Source: Fischerella muscicola PCC 7414
GTDB taxonomy: Bacteria; Cyanobacteriota; Cyanobacteriia; Cyanobacteriales; Nostocaceae
Reading direction: 5' to 3'
NCBI RefSeq assembly: GCF_000317205.1
Contig: NZ_AJLK01000110.1
Coordinates: 1 to 56,995 of the forward strand
Length of the DNA: 56,995 nucleotides
The notes under the pieces are model-generated. The model was not told the DNA's origin, did not search any database, and saw only the letters and a program-made list of their open reading frames with translations. Below, in pieces: positions 1-7,587 of this stretch. The number at the start of each line of letters is the position of its first letter. Position 1 is the first letter of the stretch. A program made the position numbers and the translations under genes.

Positions 1-28
1 GTTGATTTGTTAAGCTACTAAAGTTGCT

Positions 29-118
29 ATGACACCAAAAGGACTGGAAGAGCGTTATCCTGGTGGTTCACCTCAGCAAAAACCAGCCCCAGCTATTGTT
101 GGTGCAGATATCAACTGA
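29..118 (+). CDS. Short ORF, 29 residues, unassigned
   Basis: A 29-codon ORF rich in Pro, Gln and Gly (contains EERYPGGSPQQKPAP). An in-frame stop lies 16 bases upstream of the ATG, so it is not simply the open tail of an upstream gene. No Shine-Dalgarno sequence is evident. It could be a small peptide gene or the frameshifted end of a gene lying to the left. I do not recognise it. Confidence 0.2.
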   Translation: MTPKGLEERYPGGSPQQKPAPAIVGADIN

Positions 119-711
119 CATAAATTAATTTCCATACTGTTCTCGATTTTATAGATGAGTATAATCTCTAAAGCAGAAATTATGATTTAAATTAAATACC
201 AAAAAATCAAGCCAATTACCTCTAATCACATCGGATTAGTAGCATTTAAACTAATGAATTTTTAGAGTTTTTATAATATAAATTTGCTAATATTAAAGGA
301 CTGTATTACAACAGTAGATGTCTTAGTTAGATTGATATAAGTTACATAGTTCCTTGAAAGGATACTCGAAAAGCATGGCGACTATAAGCATAAGTCCCTG
401 CTAGACAAGCAAAACCTGCCTACCTACACAGGTTTAAAATCTGAGTTACTAGCTTGAATGCTTAAGTTTTACTACTTAAGTTATGACATTATCTTGTCAT
501 AATTAACCTTCAAGCTGAAAGTAATCAACCTCTTAGATGTAGATGATGAGATTCAAGTGATAGCTCATTTGAAATGCAAATCATCTATATCTTTGTGACT
601 ATGAACAAAATCAATCTTTAGGCATTGATGAGCTGCCAATTCAAAATTTTCTGTTGATTGATTGCCAACAGTCAACAGAAGATGTCATGTCAATATCCAT
701 CTCTAACTAAC
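119..711. other. Intergenic region with three small dyads
   Basis: There is no convincing gene in about 590 bases. Three consecutive inverted repeats are visible. AAACCTG at 412-418 pairs with CAGGTTT at 429-435. CTTAAGT at 461-467 pairs with ACTTAAG at 474-480. TTATGACA at 481-488 pairs with TGTCATAA at 495-502. They could form stacked hairpins in a transcript or act as protein-binding sites; nothing distinguishes these options. Confidence 0.35.
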
Positions 712-1248
712 ATGAAAAGCATCGTGACTCTGTGTAAAACCCTATTGGTTAGCACGGGACTTTGTTTATTTGCTGTTCCTGCTACCTACACGTTAGCCTC
801 AGCACAACCACCGCGTTTGCTGTCTGCAACAACAACCTATGATCAAACCAGTGTTAGGGAAGCGACCTATTATTTCACACTAACAGTACCAGAATCAGCT
901 TCTGCACCACTGCAACAGCTTGCTTTCACTCAAATACAAGGTTTGGAAGCGATTCGTTTTGATAGTCAAAAGAGTTCCGCCTTTGCAGGAACACGTGATC
1001 GCAAAGGGGAAAAACTGGGGATTACATTGGCGAAAAGCGATCGCCAAGAACGAACTGTCATAGTCACCTTCAATCAACCAGTAGCACCCGGAAAAACCAT
1101 CACCATCGGTTTGAAACCGTTACGCAATCCGGCTTACGATGGTGTCTATCAATTCCAAGTGCAGACCCTACCCACAACTCAACAAACCAACAATCAAATC
1201 ATCGGAACTGCTCGCCTACAATTCTATGGCGTTGCTGGTAATGAATGA
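712..1248 (+). CDS. DUF2808 domain-containing exported protein
   Basis: The product is 178 residues from the chosen ATG. That start puts a signal peptide at the N terminus: basic MK, a hydrophobic stretch over residues 2-28, and an ASA cleavage-like site before QPPRLL. The frame is open further upstream (TTG at 658, ATG at 682), but those starts place a polar tail before the signal. The remainder matches the cyanobacterial DUF2808 pattern: a beta-rich periplasmic domain with a motif like PVAPGKTITIGLKP and a closing YQFQV segment. Its function is unknown. The gene stands alone and is followed 35 bases later by a good intrinsic terminator. Confidence 0.75.
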   Translation: MKSIVTLCKTLLVSTGLCLFAVPATYTLASAQPPRLLSATTTYDQTSVREATYYFTLTVPESASAPLQQLAFTQIQGLEAIRFDSQKSSAFAGTRDRKGEKLGITLAKSDRQERTVIVTFNQPVAPGKTITIGLKPLRNPAYDGVYQFQVQTLPTTQQTNNQIIGTARLQFYGVAGNE

Positions 1249-1283
1249 CTGAGAAGATTTTAAACGACGAAGTATATTTGATT

Positions 1284-1309
1284 AGCCCCAAAAAAGGGGC
1301 TATTTTTTT
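1284..1309 (+). terminator. Rho-independent terminator of the DUF2808 gene
   Basis: AGCCCC at 1284-1289 pairs with GGGGCT at 1296-1301 across a loop of six A, followed at once by a run of seven T. This is a textbook intrinsic terminator for the gene ending at 1248. Confidence 0.85.
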
Positions 1310-1419
1310 GTTAGAAGATAGACTCAATCCTCATATCAATCTGCAAAATTCAGGGATAGTACTTCCCAAAAGGCTTAATCTGTAAGGATTACAGCTATTT
1401 ATCATTTTTATCTATCATT

Positions 1420-1749
1420 TTGAAAAAAAAGAATATTTGCTTTTGTTTGCTTCACGAAAAAATTGATCAACTACAATCACAGCATATTCAACAATTAACG
1501 CAAATCATCGTTGAGCAGCAAAAATCTATCAACGAGATGAAAAATAGTGTCATACCATTAATCCAACAGTCACAAATTAATTCAGATCCAATGAAGGTAA
1601 GTGTATTACCTACTATGGAACAACAATCATCTTTAAATTACTTCAAAATCACTGATGCTAATGGTAAGCAATATTCAGTTTACTTACCTTTTCAACTTGA
1701 CCAAAAAACAGTAGATAAAACTCAAGCGATAAATAAACAGCAAGGTTAA
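1420..1749 (+). CDS. Small hypothetical protein, Gln-rich helix
   Basis: A 109-codon frame starting at TTG. There is no ATG before residue 40 (the NEMKN methionine) and no clear ribosome site. Residues 12-50 are Gln/Ile/Leu-rich (HEKIDQLQSQHIQQLTQ) and read like an amphipathic helix or coiled coil. A second half (FKITDANGKQYSVYLPFQL) looks like a short beta domain. Codon use resembles neighbouring genes. An intrinsic terminator follows at 1805. I do not recognise the family. It could be a small regulator or partner protein, or the remnant of a longer gene. Confidence 0.4.
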   Translation: MKKKNICFCLLHEKIDQLQSQHIQQLTQIIVEQQKSINEMKNSVIPLIQQSQINSDPMKVSVLPTMEQQSSLNYFKITDANGKQYSVYLPFQLDQKTVDKTQAINKQQG

Positions 1750-1804
1750 TTACCTATAAAATTTTCATCACCTAAAATTTAGAACTATAGACCTTCAATT
1801 TTTC

Positions 1805-1838
1805 GCTCCAGCCGCCGTTGCACCCGCTGGAGCTTTCT
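1805..1838 (+). terminator. Intrinsic terminator after the small ORF
   Basis: GCTCCAGC at 1805-1812 pairs with GCTGGAGC at 1826-1833 across a 13-base loop and is followed by TTTCTT. The position, 56 bases after the stop at 1749, fits termination of that transcript. The next 560 bases up to 2398 hold no gene that I can support. Confidence 0.7.
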
Positions 1839-1933
1839 TATTGTGACTTGTAGATAGCAGAAGTATTTAGGCTTTAAGCAAAAGCTTGCTATCTATATCT
1901 AGATATGCAATAATAGAAAGCTAGCAAAGTAAA

Positions 1934-1959
1934 TACAGTTTGTCTATCGACTTATAGTA
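1934..1959. promoter_or_regulatory. 26-bp dyad operator, site A
   Basis: TACAGTT at the left and TATAGTA at the right enclose a CTATCGA core, flanked by AAA and TTT, matching the window-wide consensus AAATACNGTA-N12-TACNGTATTT. The nearest downstream gene is the arylsulfotransferase remnant at 2399, about 440 bases away, so this copy may be a relic of the promoter of a rearranged sulfur gene. Confidence 0.55.
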
Positions 1960-2398
1960 TTTAATTACATCAACAAGCCAAAAACAAAATTTTTATTTTG
2001 GCTTACTGATATATTTTGTGCTGAAATTTGGCTAATTTTGAGGAAAAATAACTGCTCTTTCATGACTAATGACAAGATAAATAATCTAAGTAATTAGAAC
2101 TGAATGAAGTATAGAAAAAATAATTTCATGGAATGCTTCATTCTTAAATTATTGACGATTGTAAAAAAATAAGCTATTTAAGCTAAATAATTATGTTTAA
2201 GCTGAATCTGTGGAATTATGTTTATACCTATTTTTCTAACCGCAAATCAATAAATTTCAAAATCTTTTAGCTTAACTCTACTATTCAGTCAACTTGAGAT
2301 AACTTTTACTATTAGCCTAGAACTTTAGTTCTTGGCACACTTTTGCAAGCTTGTTTGAGAGCTATCTTATACACTCTATCCATGAGGCAAGATTAACT

Positions 2399-2536
2399 AT
2401 GACTTTAGCAACAACAATTGTTGACCAAAATACAATCCGCCGTCGGGGTACTGGTTTAAGAGCTTATAATCCTGGAAAGGCTTTTCATGGATACACACTG
2501 TTTACTCCATATTTAATAAAGAATTCATGCCTATAG
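2399..2536 (+). pseudogene. N-terminal remnant of an arylsulfotransferase (ASST)
   Basis: Only 45 codons remain, but the segment GTGLRAYNPGKAFHGYTLF resembles the N terminus of arylsulfotransferase-family proteins, where a conserved TGL.xYxP.KAxxGYTLF motif opens a long beta-propeller enzyme. The frame then runs into LIKNSCL and stops, overlapping the start of nrtS. The full-length family has several hundred residues, so the catalytic part is absent. The ATG at 2399 is chosen because family members start close to this motif. An arylsulfate-processing enzyme would fit the organosulfur genes elsewhere in the window. Family identification rests on one short motif. Confidence 0.5.
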
Positions 2537-2739
2537 CGATCAAAGTAGCGCTGATAGTTGGTTCTATTTTGTTTTTCATTAATCACGGTTATGCATTGGT
2601 GAAAGGAAATATGAGTGGCGATCGCTGGTTTTCAGCATTACTGACTTATATAGTTCCTTATATTGTCAATGTTCATGGTCAGTATGTTAGTCATTCCCGG
2701 TCATATTGGGGCGATTCTCGTTTAAATAAAAATAATTAA
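2527..2739 (+). CDS. nrtS: NrtS-type nitrate/nitrite transporter small membrane protein
   Basis: The protein has 70 residues with two predicted membrane segments (about 4-22 and 36-48) and the family pattern: VALIVGSILFFINHG, then SGDRWFSALLTYIVPYIVN. NrtS proteins are very small membrane proteins found in cyanobacteria that support passive or low-affinity nitrate and nitrite movement, in some species as two subunits. Only one copy is visible here. Its start overlaps the end of the arylsulfotransferase remnant by 10 bases, which suggests a rearrangement just upstream, so its original promoter may be lost. Length is normal for the family. Confidence 0.75.
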   Translation: MPIAIKVALIVGSILFFINHGYALVKGNMSGDRWFSALLTYIVPYIVNVHGQYVSHSRSYWGDSRLNKNN

Positions 2740-2784
2740 CCCCTAATTAATTCCAAATTCACACAATCAAAATATCCTAGTCTT

Positions 2785-3219
2785 ATGACAGAAATCAAGA
2801 AAATTAGTGACCAATTTAGCGCTGCTGGACAAGTCTCTCCTGAAGATTTACAGCAAGCAGCACAAGCAGGATTTAAATCAGTGTTAAATCTACGTTCACC
2901 AGCAGAGACAGGTTTTGTCAATGATGAACAGGAACAAGCAAACGCCGTCGGCTTGGAATATGCCAATATACCCTTAAGTCCAACACAAGCCAATCAAGAA
3001 TCACTTAATCAGGCAATTCAGGAAATTGAGAATTTACCCAAACCTATTTTAGTTCACTGTGCGGCTGGTGCTAGAGCTAGTGCAATTGCATTGATAGCAG
3101 CAGCCAATCAACAAGGTTTAACACCGGAACAAGTCAAACAAAAAGCTCAGGAACTTAGTTTAAAGTTAGAACAACCCCACCTTCAACAATTTCTCCAGGA
3201 AGAATCAACTATCAGTTAG
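2785..3219 (+). CDS. TIGR01244-type protein-phosphatase-like / sulfur transferase domain protein (DUF442)
   Basis: A 144-residue cytoplasmic protein. Residues 5-35 (KISDQFSAAGQVSPEDLQQAAQAGF) and the loop VLNLRSPAE (33-41) are typical of the beta-lactamase-hydrolase-associated DUF442 family. The phosphatase-like loop reads HCAAGARAS, with nucleophile Cys92 preceded by His91 and followed by Arg97, the shortened CX4R spacing of this family. Members are annotated as phosphatase-like or as sulfur transferases; the substrate is unknown. The gene is alone, 45 bases after nrtS, and an intrinsic terminator follows at 3430. Confidence 0.8.
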   Translation: MTEIKKISDQFSAAGQVSPEDLQQAAQAGFKSVLNLRSPAETGFVNDEQEQANAVGLEYANIPLSPTQANQESLNQAIQEIENLPKPILVHCAAGARASAIALIAAANQQGLTPEQVKQKAQELSLKLEQPHLQQFLQEESTIS

Positions 3220-3429
3220 CTTGAAGTTAAGTAGGTCGTTACAAATAAAGTTCACTAGTGATAATGATTATTTATCGTTAGTTTTAGCAATTGTAGTAGC
3301 GCGTCTCCTCTTGTTTCTCTGCGTTCTCACCACCTCTGCGGTTCTTGAAATACAGCATTTTAATCTTGCCACGCCACTACCAGGAACTACTTCACTGATT
3401 TAAAAGTGTCATGCAGTCAACAACTAAAT

Positions 3430-3466
3430 CTACACCCACTTGATGTTACGGTGTAGGTTTTTTATT
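3430..3466 (+). terminator. Intrinsic terminator
   Basis: CTACACC at 3430-3436 pairs with GGTGTAG at 3450-3456 across 13 bases, then TTTTTTATTTT follows. It would terminate transcription from the DUF442 gene ending at 3219. The stretch between the two, around 3296-3350, contains a dispersed GC-rich motif (CTCTGCGTTCTC) common in these genomes, not a gene. Confidence 0.75.
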
Positions 3467-3783
3467 TTGTTTGAATTTTTAGACCTTATGAATACTTAAA
3501 ACCCCACTCCTCGCCTTGCTAAGGGGAGAGAGATAATTTATTGCATGTTTATCTATGCCAAAAGACATAAGTCTTAGGATAGTTGCAAATGTGCCTTAAC
3601 ATGTTGTTAACCCTGATGGTGCTGTCTCAACTGTGAAATTACCCATTAATTTTTTACCTAAAAAGGTTATAATCACTTTAATTTATGAAAATAAGAAGAA
3701 AAAACAATTGCTTTTATCATTCAGACTCTTTAGAGTAAAATCAATTAGCGATCGCTCACTTACAACGTTAAATGACGTTTAGT

Positions 3784-3829
3784 TTGAACAAAACCAAATC
3801 TGTTCAATTACTTAACATTCATAAGTAAT
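3784..3829. promoter_or_regulatory. Two adjacent dyads upstream of the Rrf2 gene
   Basis: TTGAACA at 3784-3790 mirrors TGTTCAA at 3801-3807. Directly abutting it, ATTACTTA at 3807-3814 mirrors TAAGTAAT at 3822-3829. They lie 20-66 bases before the GTG start of the Rrf2 regulator, where an autoregulatory operator would be expected. They do not match the 26-bp dyad found elsewhere in the window. Confidence 0.4.
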
Positions 3830-3849
3830 AAACAAGAGTATTAACACCT

Positions 3850-4287
3850 GTGCAATTCTCCAGCAAATATGAATACACACTTCTAGCTCTCTTAGAACTG
3901 ACAAGTGCTTATCCTAAAGGTGAATTTTTACATATTCGCCAAATAGCAGCACTTCAAAATATACCTAGCCGCTATTTAGAGCAAATATTGGCAACATTGA
4001 GGAACGGAGGTTTAATAAAGAGTACACGTGGTTCTAAAGGTGGCTATATACTAACGCGAGAGCCTAGCCAAATTACGCTTTTGGATGCATTTAATTGTAT
4101 TGAAGGGGGTTCAGTACTTGCTAATGCTGATACTTCCAATCAAACAACAAAAGATAGAAAAGTTATTCAAGCTTTTTATCTGGAAGCGTATCAAGCAGTG
4201 AATGCTGTCTTAAATAAATATACACTTCAAGACCTTTATGAACAACGAGAACATCAAAATCAAGTTGAACCCATGTATTATATCTAG
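3850..4287 (+). CDS. Rrf2 family transcriptional regulator, CymR-like (no Fe-S cysteines)
   Basis: The 145-residue protein begins at a GTG (MQFSSKYEYTLLALLEL), the usual first motif of Rrf2 proteins. A winged helix-turn-helix follows: IRQIAALQNIPSRYLEQIL (about 29-47) and the wing STRGSKGGYIL (about 58-68). Rrf2 members include IscR (Fe-S sensing), NsrR (NO sensing) and CymR (cysteine metabolism). The three Cys ligands of IscR and NsrR are absent; the only Cys is in FNCIEGG, so a metal-free CymR-type mode is more likely. CymR family members act on sulfur genes and bind operators of about 26-27 bp. It is the only transcription factor visible in the window and lies close to an organosulfur island. 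Control of that island is inference. Confidence 0.85.
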   Translation: MQFSSKYEYTLLALLELTSAYPKGEFLHIRQIAALQNIPSRYLEQILATLRNGGLIKSTRGSKGGYILTREPSQITLLDAFNCIEGGSVLANADTSNQTTKDRKVIQAFYLEAYQAVNAVLNKYTLQDLYEQREHQNQVEPMYYI

Positions 4288-4390
4288 ATAAGTAGTGTGG
4301 GGTAGAAGAGTTTATGGGTGTAGAAGGAATCACATATTTTTTCACTTTGATGTATAAAATCCCTGAGAATTACTTATCTAAAAAAATGCC

Positions 4391-4420
4391 ATTAATCATT
4401 TATAAATATAAATGATTAAT
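4391..4420. repeat. Perfect 14-bp inverted repeat after the Rrf2 gene
   Basis: ATTAATCATTTATA at 4391-4404 is mirrored by TATAAATGATTAAT at 4407-4420 with two A between. It lies about 100 bases after the Rrf2 stop. It may be a bidirectional AT-rich terminator between convergent genes, although there is no T run, or a binding site. Confidence 0.45.
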
Positions 4421-4507
4421 GACATGATTCTCAATCAACATCCATGCTTAAAGCTGTAATCTAACTTCTCGAGTTGTTCCTTGCAAGAAACACTAATATT
4501 AATATTA

Positions 4508-4533
4508 TACGGTAAATCGATAAACAAAGAGTA
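4508..4533. promoter_or_regulatory. 26-bp dyad operator, site B
   Basis: TACGGTA at the left and AGAGTA at the right with ATCGAT in the core, followed by TTTAG. It matches the window consensus, most strongly in the left half. It is the only copy in a convergent gap (Rrf2 gene ending at 4287, mgtC ending at 4615), where no gene start is seen. Confidence 0.5.
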
Positions 4534-4614
4534 TTTAGTTTATAAAAAAAATTTCATACATAACGACAAAAATCAAGTCCTACTTTGTTAAATCACTATT
4601 TAAAAGAGGAAAAC

Positions 4615-5133
4615 TTAATCTTCTATATCTTCAGCAAGTGATGTTGCTGTCTGTTGATTGGTAGTTAAATTAACTGACTTTCGCAAACGCTTTACACCAC
4701 TTAATGTTACTAAAGTTAGCAAAGCTCCCATAACACCCATTTGCCATAAACCACAGCCAATCGCTGCTCCTAATGCTGCGGCAATCCATACTGAAGCTGC
4801 GGTAGTTAATCCGCGCACTTTGGGTGTATCTGGTGATGGTGTGGAAGACTGCTGCAAAATCAACCCAGCTCCTAAAAAGCCAACCCCTGTAGTTACTCCT
4901 TGGATAGTGCGGCTGAGTGCGTTAGTCGCTGCATAGGGACTATCTCCCTCGGCTTGTAATGGAATCATAACAAAAAGCGCTGCCCCCATACTCACTAACA
5001 TAAAAGTTCTCATCCCAGCTGGTCTACCCTTACGCTCTCTGTTAAGTCCGATCAGGCAACCTACGAACATTGCCAGCCCCAGTCTAAATCCTATATGCAA
5101 CCAATCATTGGAAGTAAGGAACATAACATTCAT
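4615..5133 (-). CDS. MgtC/SapB family membrane protein
   Basis: A 172-residue protein with four or five predicted membrane helices. The MgtC/SapB signatures are clear: the cytoplasmic motif IGLNRERKGRPAGMRT (about 28-43), TGVGFLGAG (about 82-90) and VRGLTTAASVWIAAALGAA. MgtC-like proteins are linked to magnesium limitation, acid stress and membrane ATPase control rather than being proven transporters. The gene ends at 4615 with a polar tail containing SLAEDIED. It is monocistronic, facing the Rrf2 gene. The 265 bases upstream (5134-5398) contain an imperfect half of the 26-bp dyad (about 5172-5197) but no gene. Confidence 0.85.
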   Translation of the reverse strand: MNVMFLTSNDWLHIGFRLGLAMFVGCLIGLNRERKGRPAGMRTFMLVSMGAALFVMIPLQAEGDSPYAATNALSRTIQGVTTGVGFLGAGLILQQSSTPSPDTPKVRGLTTAASVWIAAALGAAIGCGLWQMGVMGALLTLVTLSGVKRLRKSVNLTTNQQTATSLAEDIED

Positions 5134-5398
5134 TGCCTGTACTCCTGATATTCTGAATGTTAAATAGAATATCCGTAAACTTGATAGATTAACCTTAGTT
5201 TAAGTTTAGGTTAAAAAACAAGATTTGTTACAAATTAGGTGAAAACATTTTGATATCAGAATACATGCAACGTATAGATATACTTTGGGGTGTTTGATGA
5301 TTGCAGCAAGTAATTTACGCTCAATCTGGTTTTCCACAGCTTAAGAATGATTGTGCGATCGCATAGCGTATTTTAAGGAGGAAATTACCCGCAAGTTT

Positions 5399-6190
5399 TT
5401 ATCCACGGATAAAGAAATAGCAAGTCATAATAAAACCCACTAAAATCACGAAGCGCTTAACTAAATCCTGGTTTAGCCGTCGCGCATAATATGCGCCACC
5501 ATAACCACCAATAACTGTTCCTAACATCATCAAAACAGCTGGTTGCCACACAATCACGCCAGCGATCGCAAAAGTAATCACAGCAAAACTACTTATGCAA
5601 GTCATCAGCAACATCTTTAAGGCATTCATCTTGTGAATGTCCTTCATACCTACCATTTCCATTGACGCTAAGATTAAAATCGCGACACCTGCACCGTAAA
5701 ATCCTCCGTAGATGGCGATCAAAAATTGGATGCATGAGGCGAAGAGAAGCGATCGCCAAGAATCTTGATTTAATTCTCCCAAATGAGAATTTAACCAAGT
5801 CGTAATCTTACCACCGCCAGCAAATAGTAAAGTTGAGAACAGTAAAAGGTAAGGTACGAGACGATCAAAAGCAGCTGTCGGAGTGTAGATTAGCAATACA
5901 GCACCAACAGTTGCACCAATCAAGCTGATACTGCCTAGTACAATAGATATGCGTCTTTGTGCGCTCAATTCATCAGGGTAAGCAGCAAGACTAACACCAC
6001 ATCCTAACCATCCTGCTACTGTAGCTGTAGCATTGGCATTAATAGCAGGCAACCCTGCAAAAATCAGCGCAGGAAATAGAATGAAACCGCCTCCACCAGC
6101 AATAGAAGTTAATGCCCCACCAAGCAGTGCAGCTACAAATAAAAAACAAGTTTGGTGAGTGTCACAATTACAATTAAAATCGTAAACCAA
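5399..6190 (-). CDS. TSUP family (TauE/SafE-type) sulfite/organosulfur exporter
   Basis: A 263-residue integral membrane protein with about eight predicted helices. The family hallmark ALLGGALTSIAGGGGFILFPALIFAGLP lies at about residues 21-48, and a second half-repeat (IAIYGGFYGAGVAILILASMEMVG) at about 158-181. TSUP proteins export sulfite, sulfoacetate or related anions, and in other bacteria TauE accompanies taurine degradation. Close to desulfonation genes that would liberate sulfite, a sulfite-export role is reasonable but unproven. The ATG at 6190 is used; it overlaps the end of the upstream 74-residue ORF by 17 bases, suggesting translational coupling. Confidence 0.8.
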   Translation of the reverse strand: MVYDFNCNCDTHQTCFLFVAALLGGALTSIAGGGGFILFPALIFAGLPAINANATATVAGWLGCGVSLAAYPDELSAQRRISIVLGSISLIGATVGAVLLIYTPTAAFDRLVPYLLLFSTLLFAGGGKITTWLNSHLGELNQDSWRSLLFASCIQFLIAIYGGFYGAGVAILILASMEMVGMKDIHKMNALKMLLMTCISSFAVITFAIAGVIVWQPAVLMMLGTVIGGYGGAYYARRLNQDLVKRFVILVGFIMTCYFFIRG

Positions 6191-6398
6191 GAATCCAAAA
6201 CCTCTTTAACTTTTGCTTTGGAACATGATGATGACGAGGAGATTCTTCACTTGGCAATTCCCATATATCTCGTCTTCCCTGTTCTTGATCTGCTAATTTC
6301 TGGAGATGACGTGGTAGTTTGGTTGGCTGCCCGAGTAGAGAAATTTCTCCATCTAGCAATTCTCTTTCAAATGGTCTATTAAACATAATGTTTACCAT
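6174..6398 (-). CDS. Small hydrophilic hypothetical protein upstream of the TSUP exporter
   Basis: A 74-residue ORF with a charged composition (ERELLDGEISLLGQPTKLPRHLQKLADQEQGRRDIWELP) and no membrane segment. Codon use looks coding and the frame overlaps the TSUP start by 17 bases, consistent with a two-gene operon. A second ATG five codons in is possible. I do not recognise a family. An opposite-strand ORF over the same bases has less plausible composition and was dismissed. Confidence 0.5.
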   Translation of the reverse strand: MVNIMFNRPFERELLDGEISLLGQPTKLPRHLQKLADQEQGRRDIWELPSEESPRHHHVPKQKLKRFWILGLRF

Positions 6399-6635
6399 GA
6401 TTATCAGTAAAAGTGATTTTTTCCAAACATAGCTACCTATAAAACTCTTTTAATTCCATACAAATAAAATGTAGAAATGTTAATTTAATTTTTAATTTCT
6501 AGTACTAATTTCCCTAAAAATAGACAAATAACATCATTTTGGAGCGTATAAATGCAGCTACTTTGGGATCAGGGATTGGGGAAGGGAGAGTGGGGAGACA
6601 AGGGGAGTGTGGGAAGTATGAGGAGAATAAATAGT

Positions 6636-6828
6636 AACTTTTGACCAATGACTTTTGACAAATGACCACTAACTACTGTACAGGCATCTACGCCCCTACC
6701 CACTAACCACTAACCACTAACCAATAATAAATGACAATTGACAAATGACTAATAACTACTAACTACTAACAACCAACCACTAACCACTAACCAATGACAA
6801 ATGACAATTGACCATTGACTATTGACTA
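6636..6828. repeat. Short tandem repeat cluster (STRR-like heptamers)
   Basis: About 190 bases are built from variants of CCACTAA, TGACAAA and TAACTAC-type units (ACCACTAACCACTAACC, GACAAATGACAATTGAC). This is the short tandemly repeated class characteristic of heterocystous cyanobacteria. It runs up to the stop codon of the class II aldolase gene. Bases 6399-6635 before it hold no gene; they include a G-rich stretch of GGGGAGTGTGGGAAG type. Confidence 0.8.
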
Positions 6829-7587
6829 TTCCAATAAATCTGGTTCTTCCCGCACAATTTTGTCGTAGAGTGGTTGGAAGCTAAACCAGCCGCCAGAATG
6901 GGTTCCGACTTGGCTATGTGCTAAGGTAGCGTTTTCGTGATCAATAGAGATGGGTTTCCCTGCTGCTTCTGCTAGGAGTTGGGCTTGGGCTGAACGCTCA
7001 AAAGTTATATACCACCAAGCTGCTTCGTCTACTGTTTGCCCTACTGTTAAAAAGCCGTGATTCCGCAGGATGACAGCTTTATTGTCACCCAAAACTTCAG
7101 CAATTCTTTTGCCTTCAGAAGTATCTAAAACTACACCTTTATAATCATCAAACAAGGCGTGGTCTTGATAGAAAGCACAAGCATCTTGAGTTAAGGGGTC
7201 AAGCAGACGACCAAGACTTGACCAAGATTTACCATACAGAGAATGAGCGTGTGCAGCTGCAACTATATCAGGTCGCGCCTCATGTACCTGAGAATAGATT
7301 GCAAAAGCGGCGCGATTTACAGGCGCATCTCCTTTAACAACTTCACCTTCTCTATCAACCAAAATCAAGTCCGAAACACGGATGTGACCGAAGTATTTAC
7401 CAAAGGGATTCACCCAAAAATGATCGGTAAATTCTGGGTCGCGGGCAGTAATATGACCTGCTGTGCCTTCACTAAAACCAAAACGGGCAAACAGCCGAAA
7501 GGCAGCAGCAAGACGTTGTTTGCGGTAGAGTCGTTCTTCTTCGACTTTTTCAAAAATAGGTGGTTGGGGTTTATCGAATTTTGGCAT
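6826..7587 (-). CDS. Class II aldolase/adducin family protein
   Basis: The 253-residue protein has the class II aldolase fold signatures: GTAGHIT at 41-47 (substrate/phosphate loop), AAHAHS with zinc-type His113 and His115, and RNHG (175-178) near a third possible zinc ligand, His177. Known members are sugar-phosphate aldolases, dehydratases and decarboxylases; the substrate cannot be read from sequence. It is the last gene of an apparent four-gene minus-strand operon (binding protein 10611, LLM monooxygenase 9429, dioxygenase-like cupin 8245, aldolase 7587). Its start overlaps the cupin stop by 17 bases. A role in handling the carbon skeleton left after desulfonation is inference. Confidence 0.85.
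   Translation of the reverse strand: MPKFDKPQPPIFEKVEEERLYRKQRLAAAFRLFARFGFSEGTAGHITARDPEFTDHFWVNPFGKYFGHIRVSDLILVDREGEVVKGDAPVNRAAFAIYSQVHEARPDIVAAAHAHSLYGKSWSSLGRLLDPLTQDACAFYQDHALFDDYKGVVLDTSEGKRIAEVLGDNKAVILRNHGFLTVGQTVDEAAWWYITFERSAQAQLLAEAAGKPISIDHENATLAHSQVGTHSGGWFSFQPLYDKIVREEPDLLE

Noticed and set aside
3221-3403. 60-codon ORF after the DUF442 gene
   Set aside because: It covers a dispersed CTCTGCGTTCTC repeat, has no ribosome site and its composition is not coding-like.
5172-5197. Possible twelfth 26-bp dyad upstream of mgtC
   Set aside because: Only the right half (ATAGATTAACCTTA-like) fits; the left half does not keep TACNGTA.
6152-6382. Plus-strand ORF across the TSUP start and the 74-residue ORF
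   Set aside because: It is antisense to two better-supported genes and reads as their shadow.
6636-6828. CRISPR array
   Set aside because: Units are 7 bp and contiguous with no spacers, matching STRR repeats instead.
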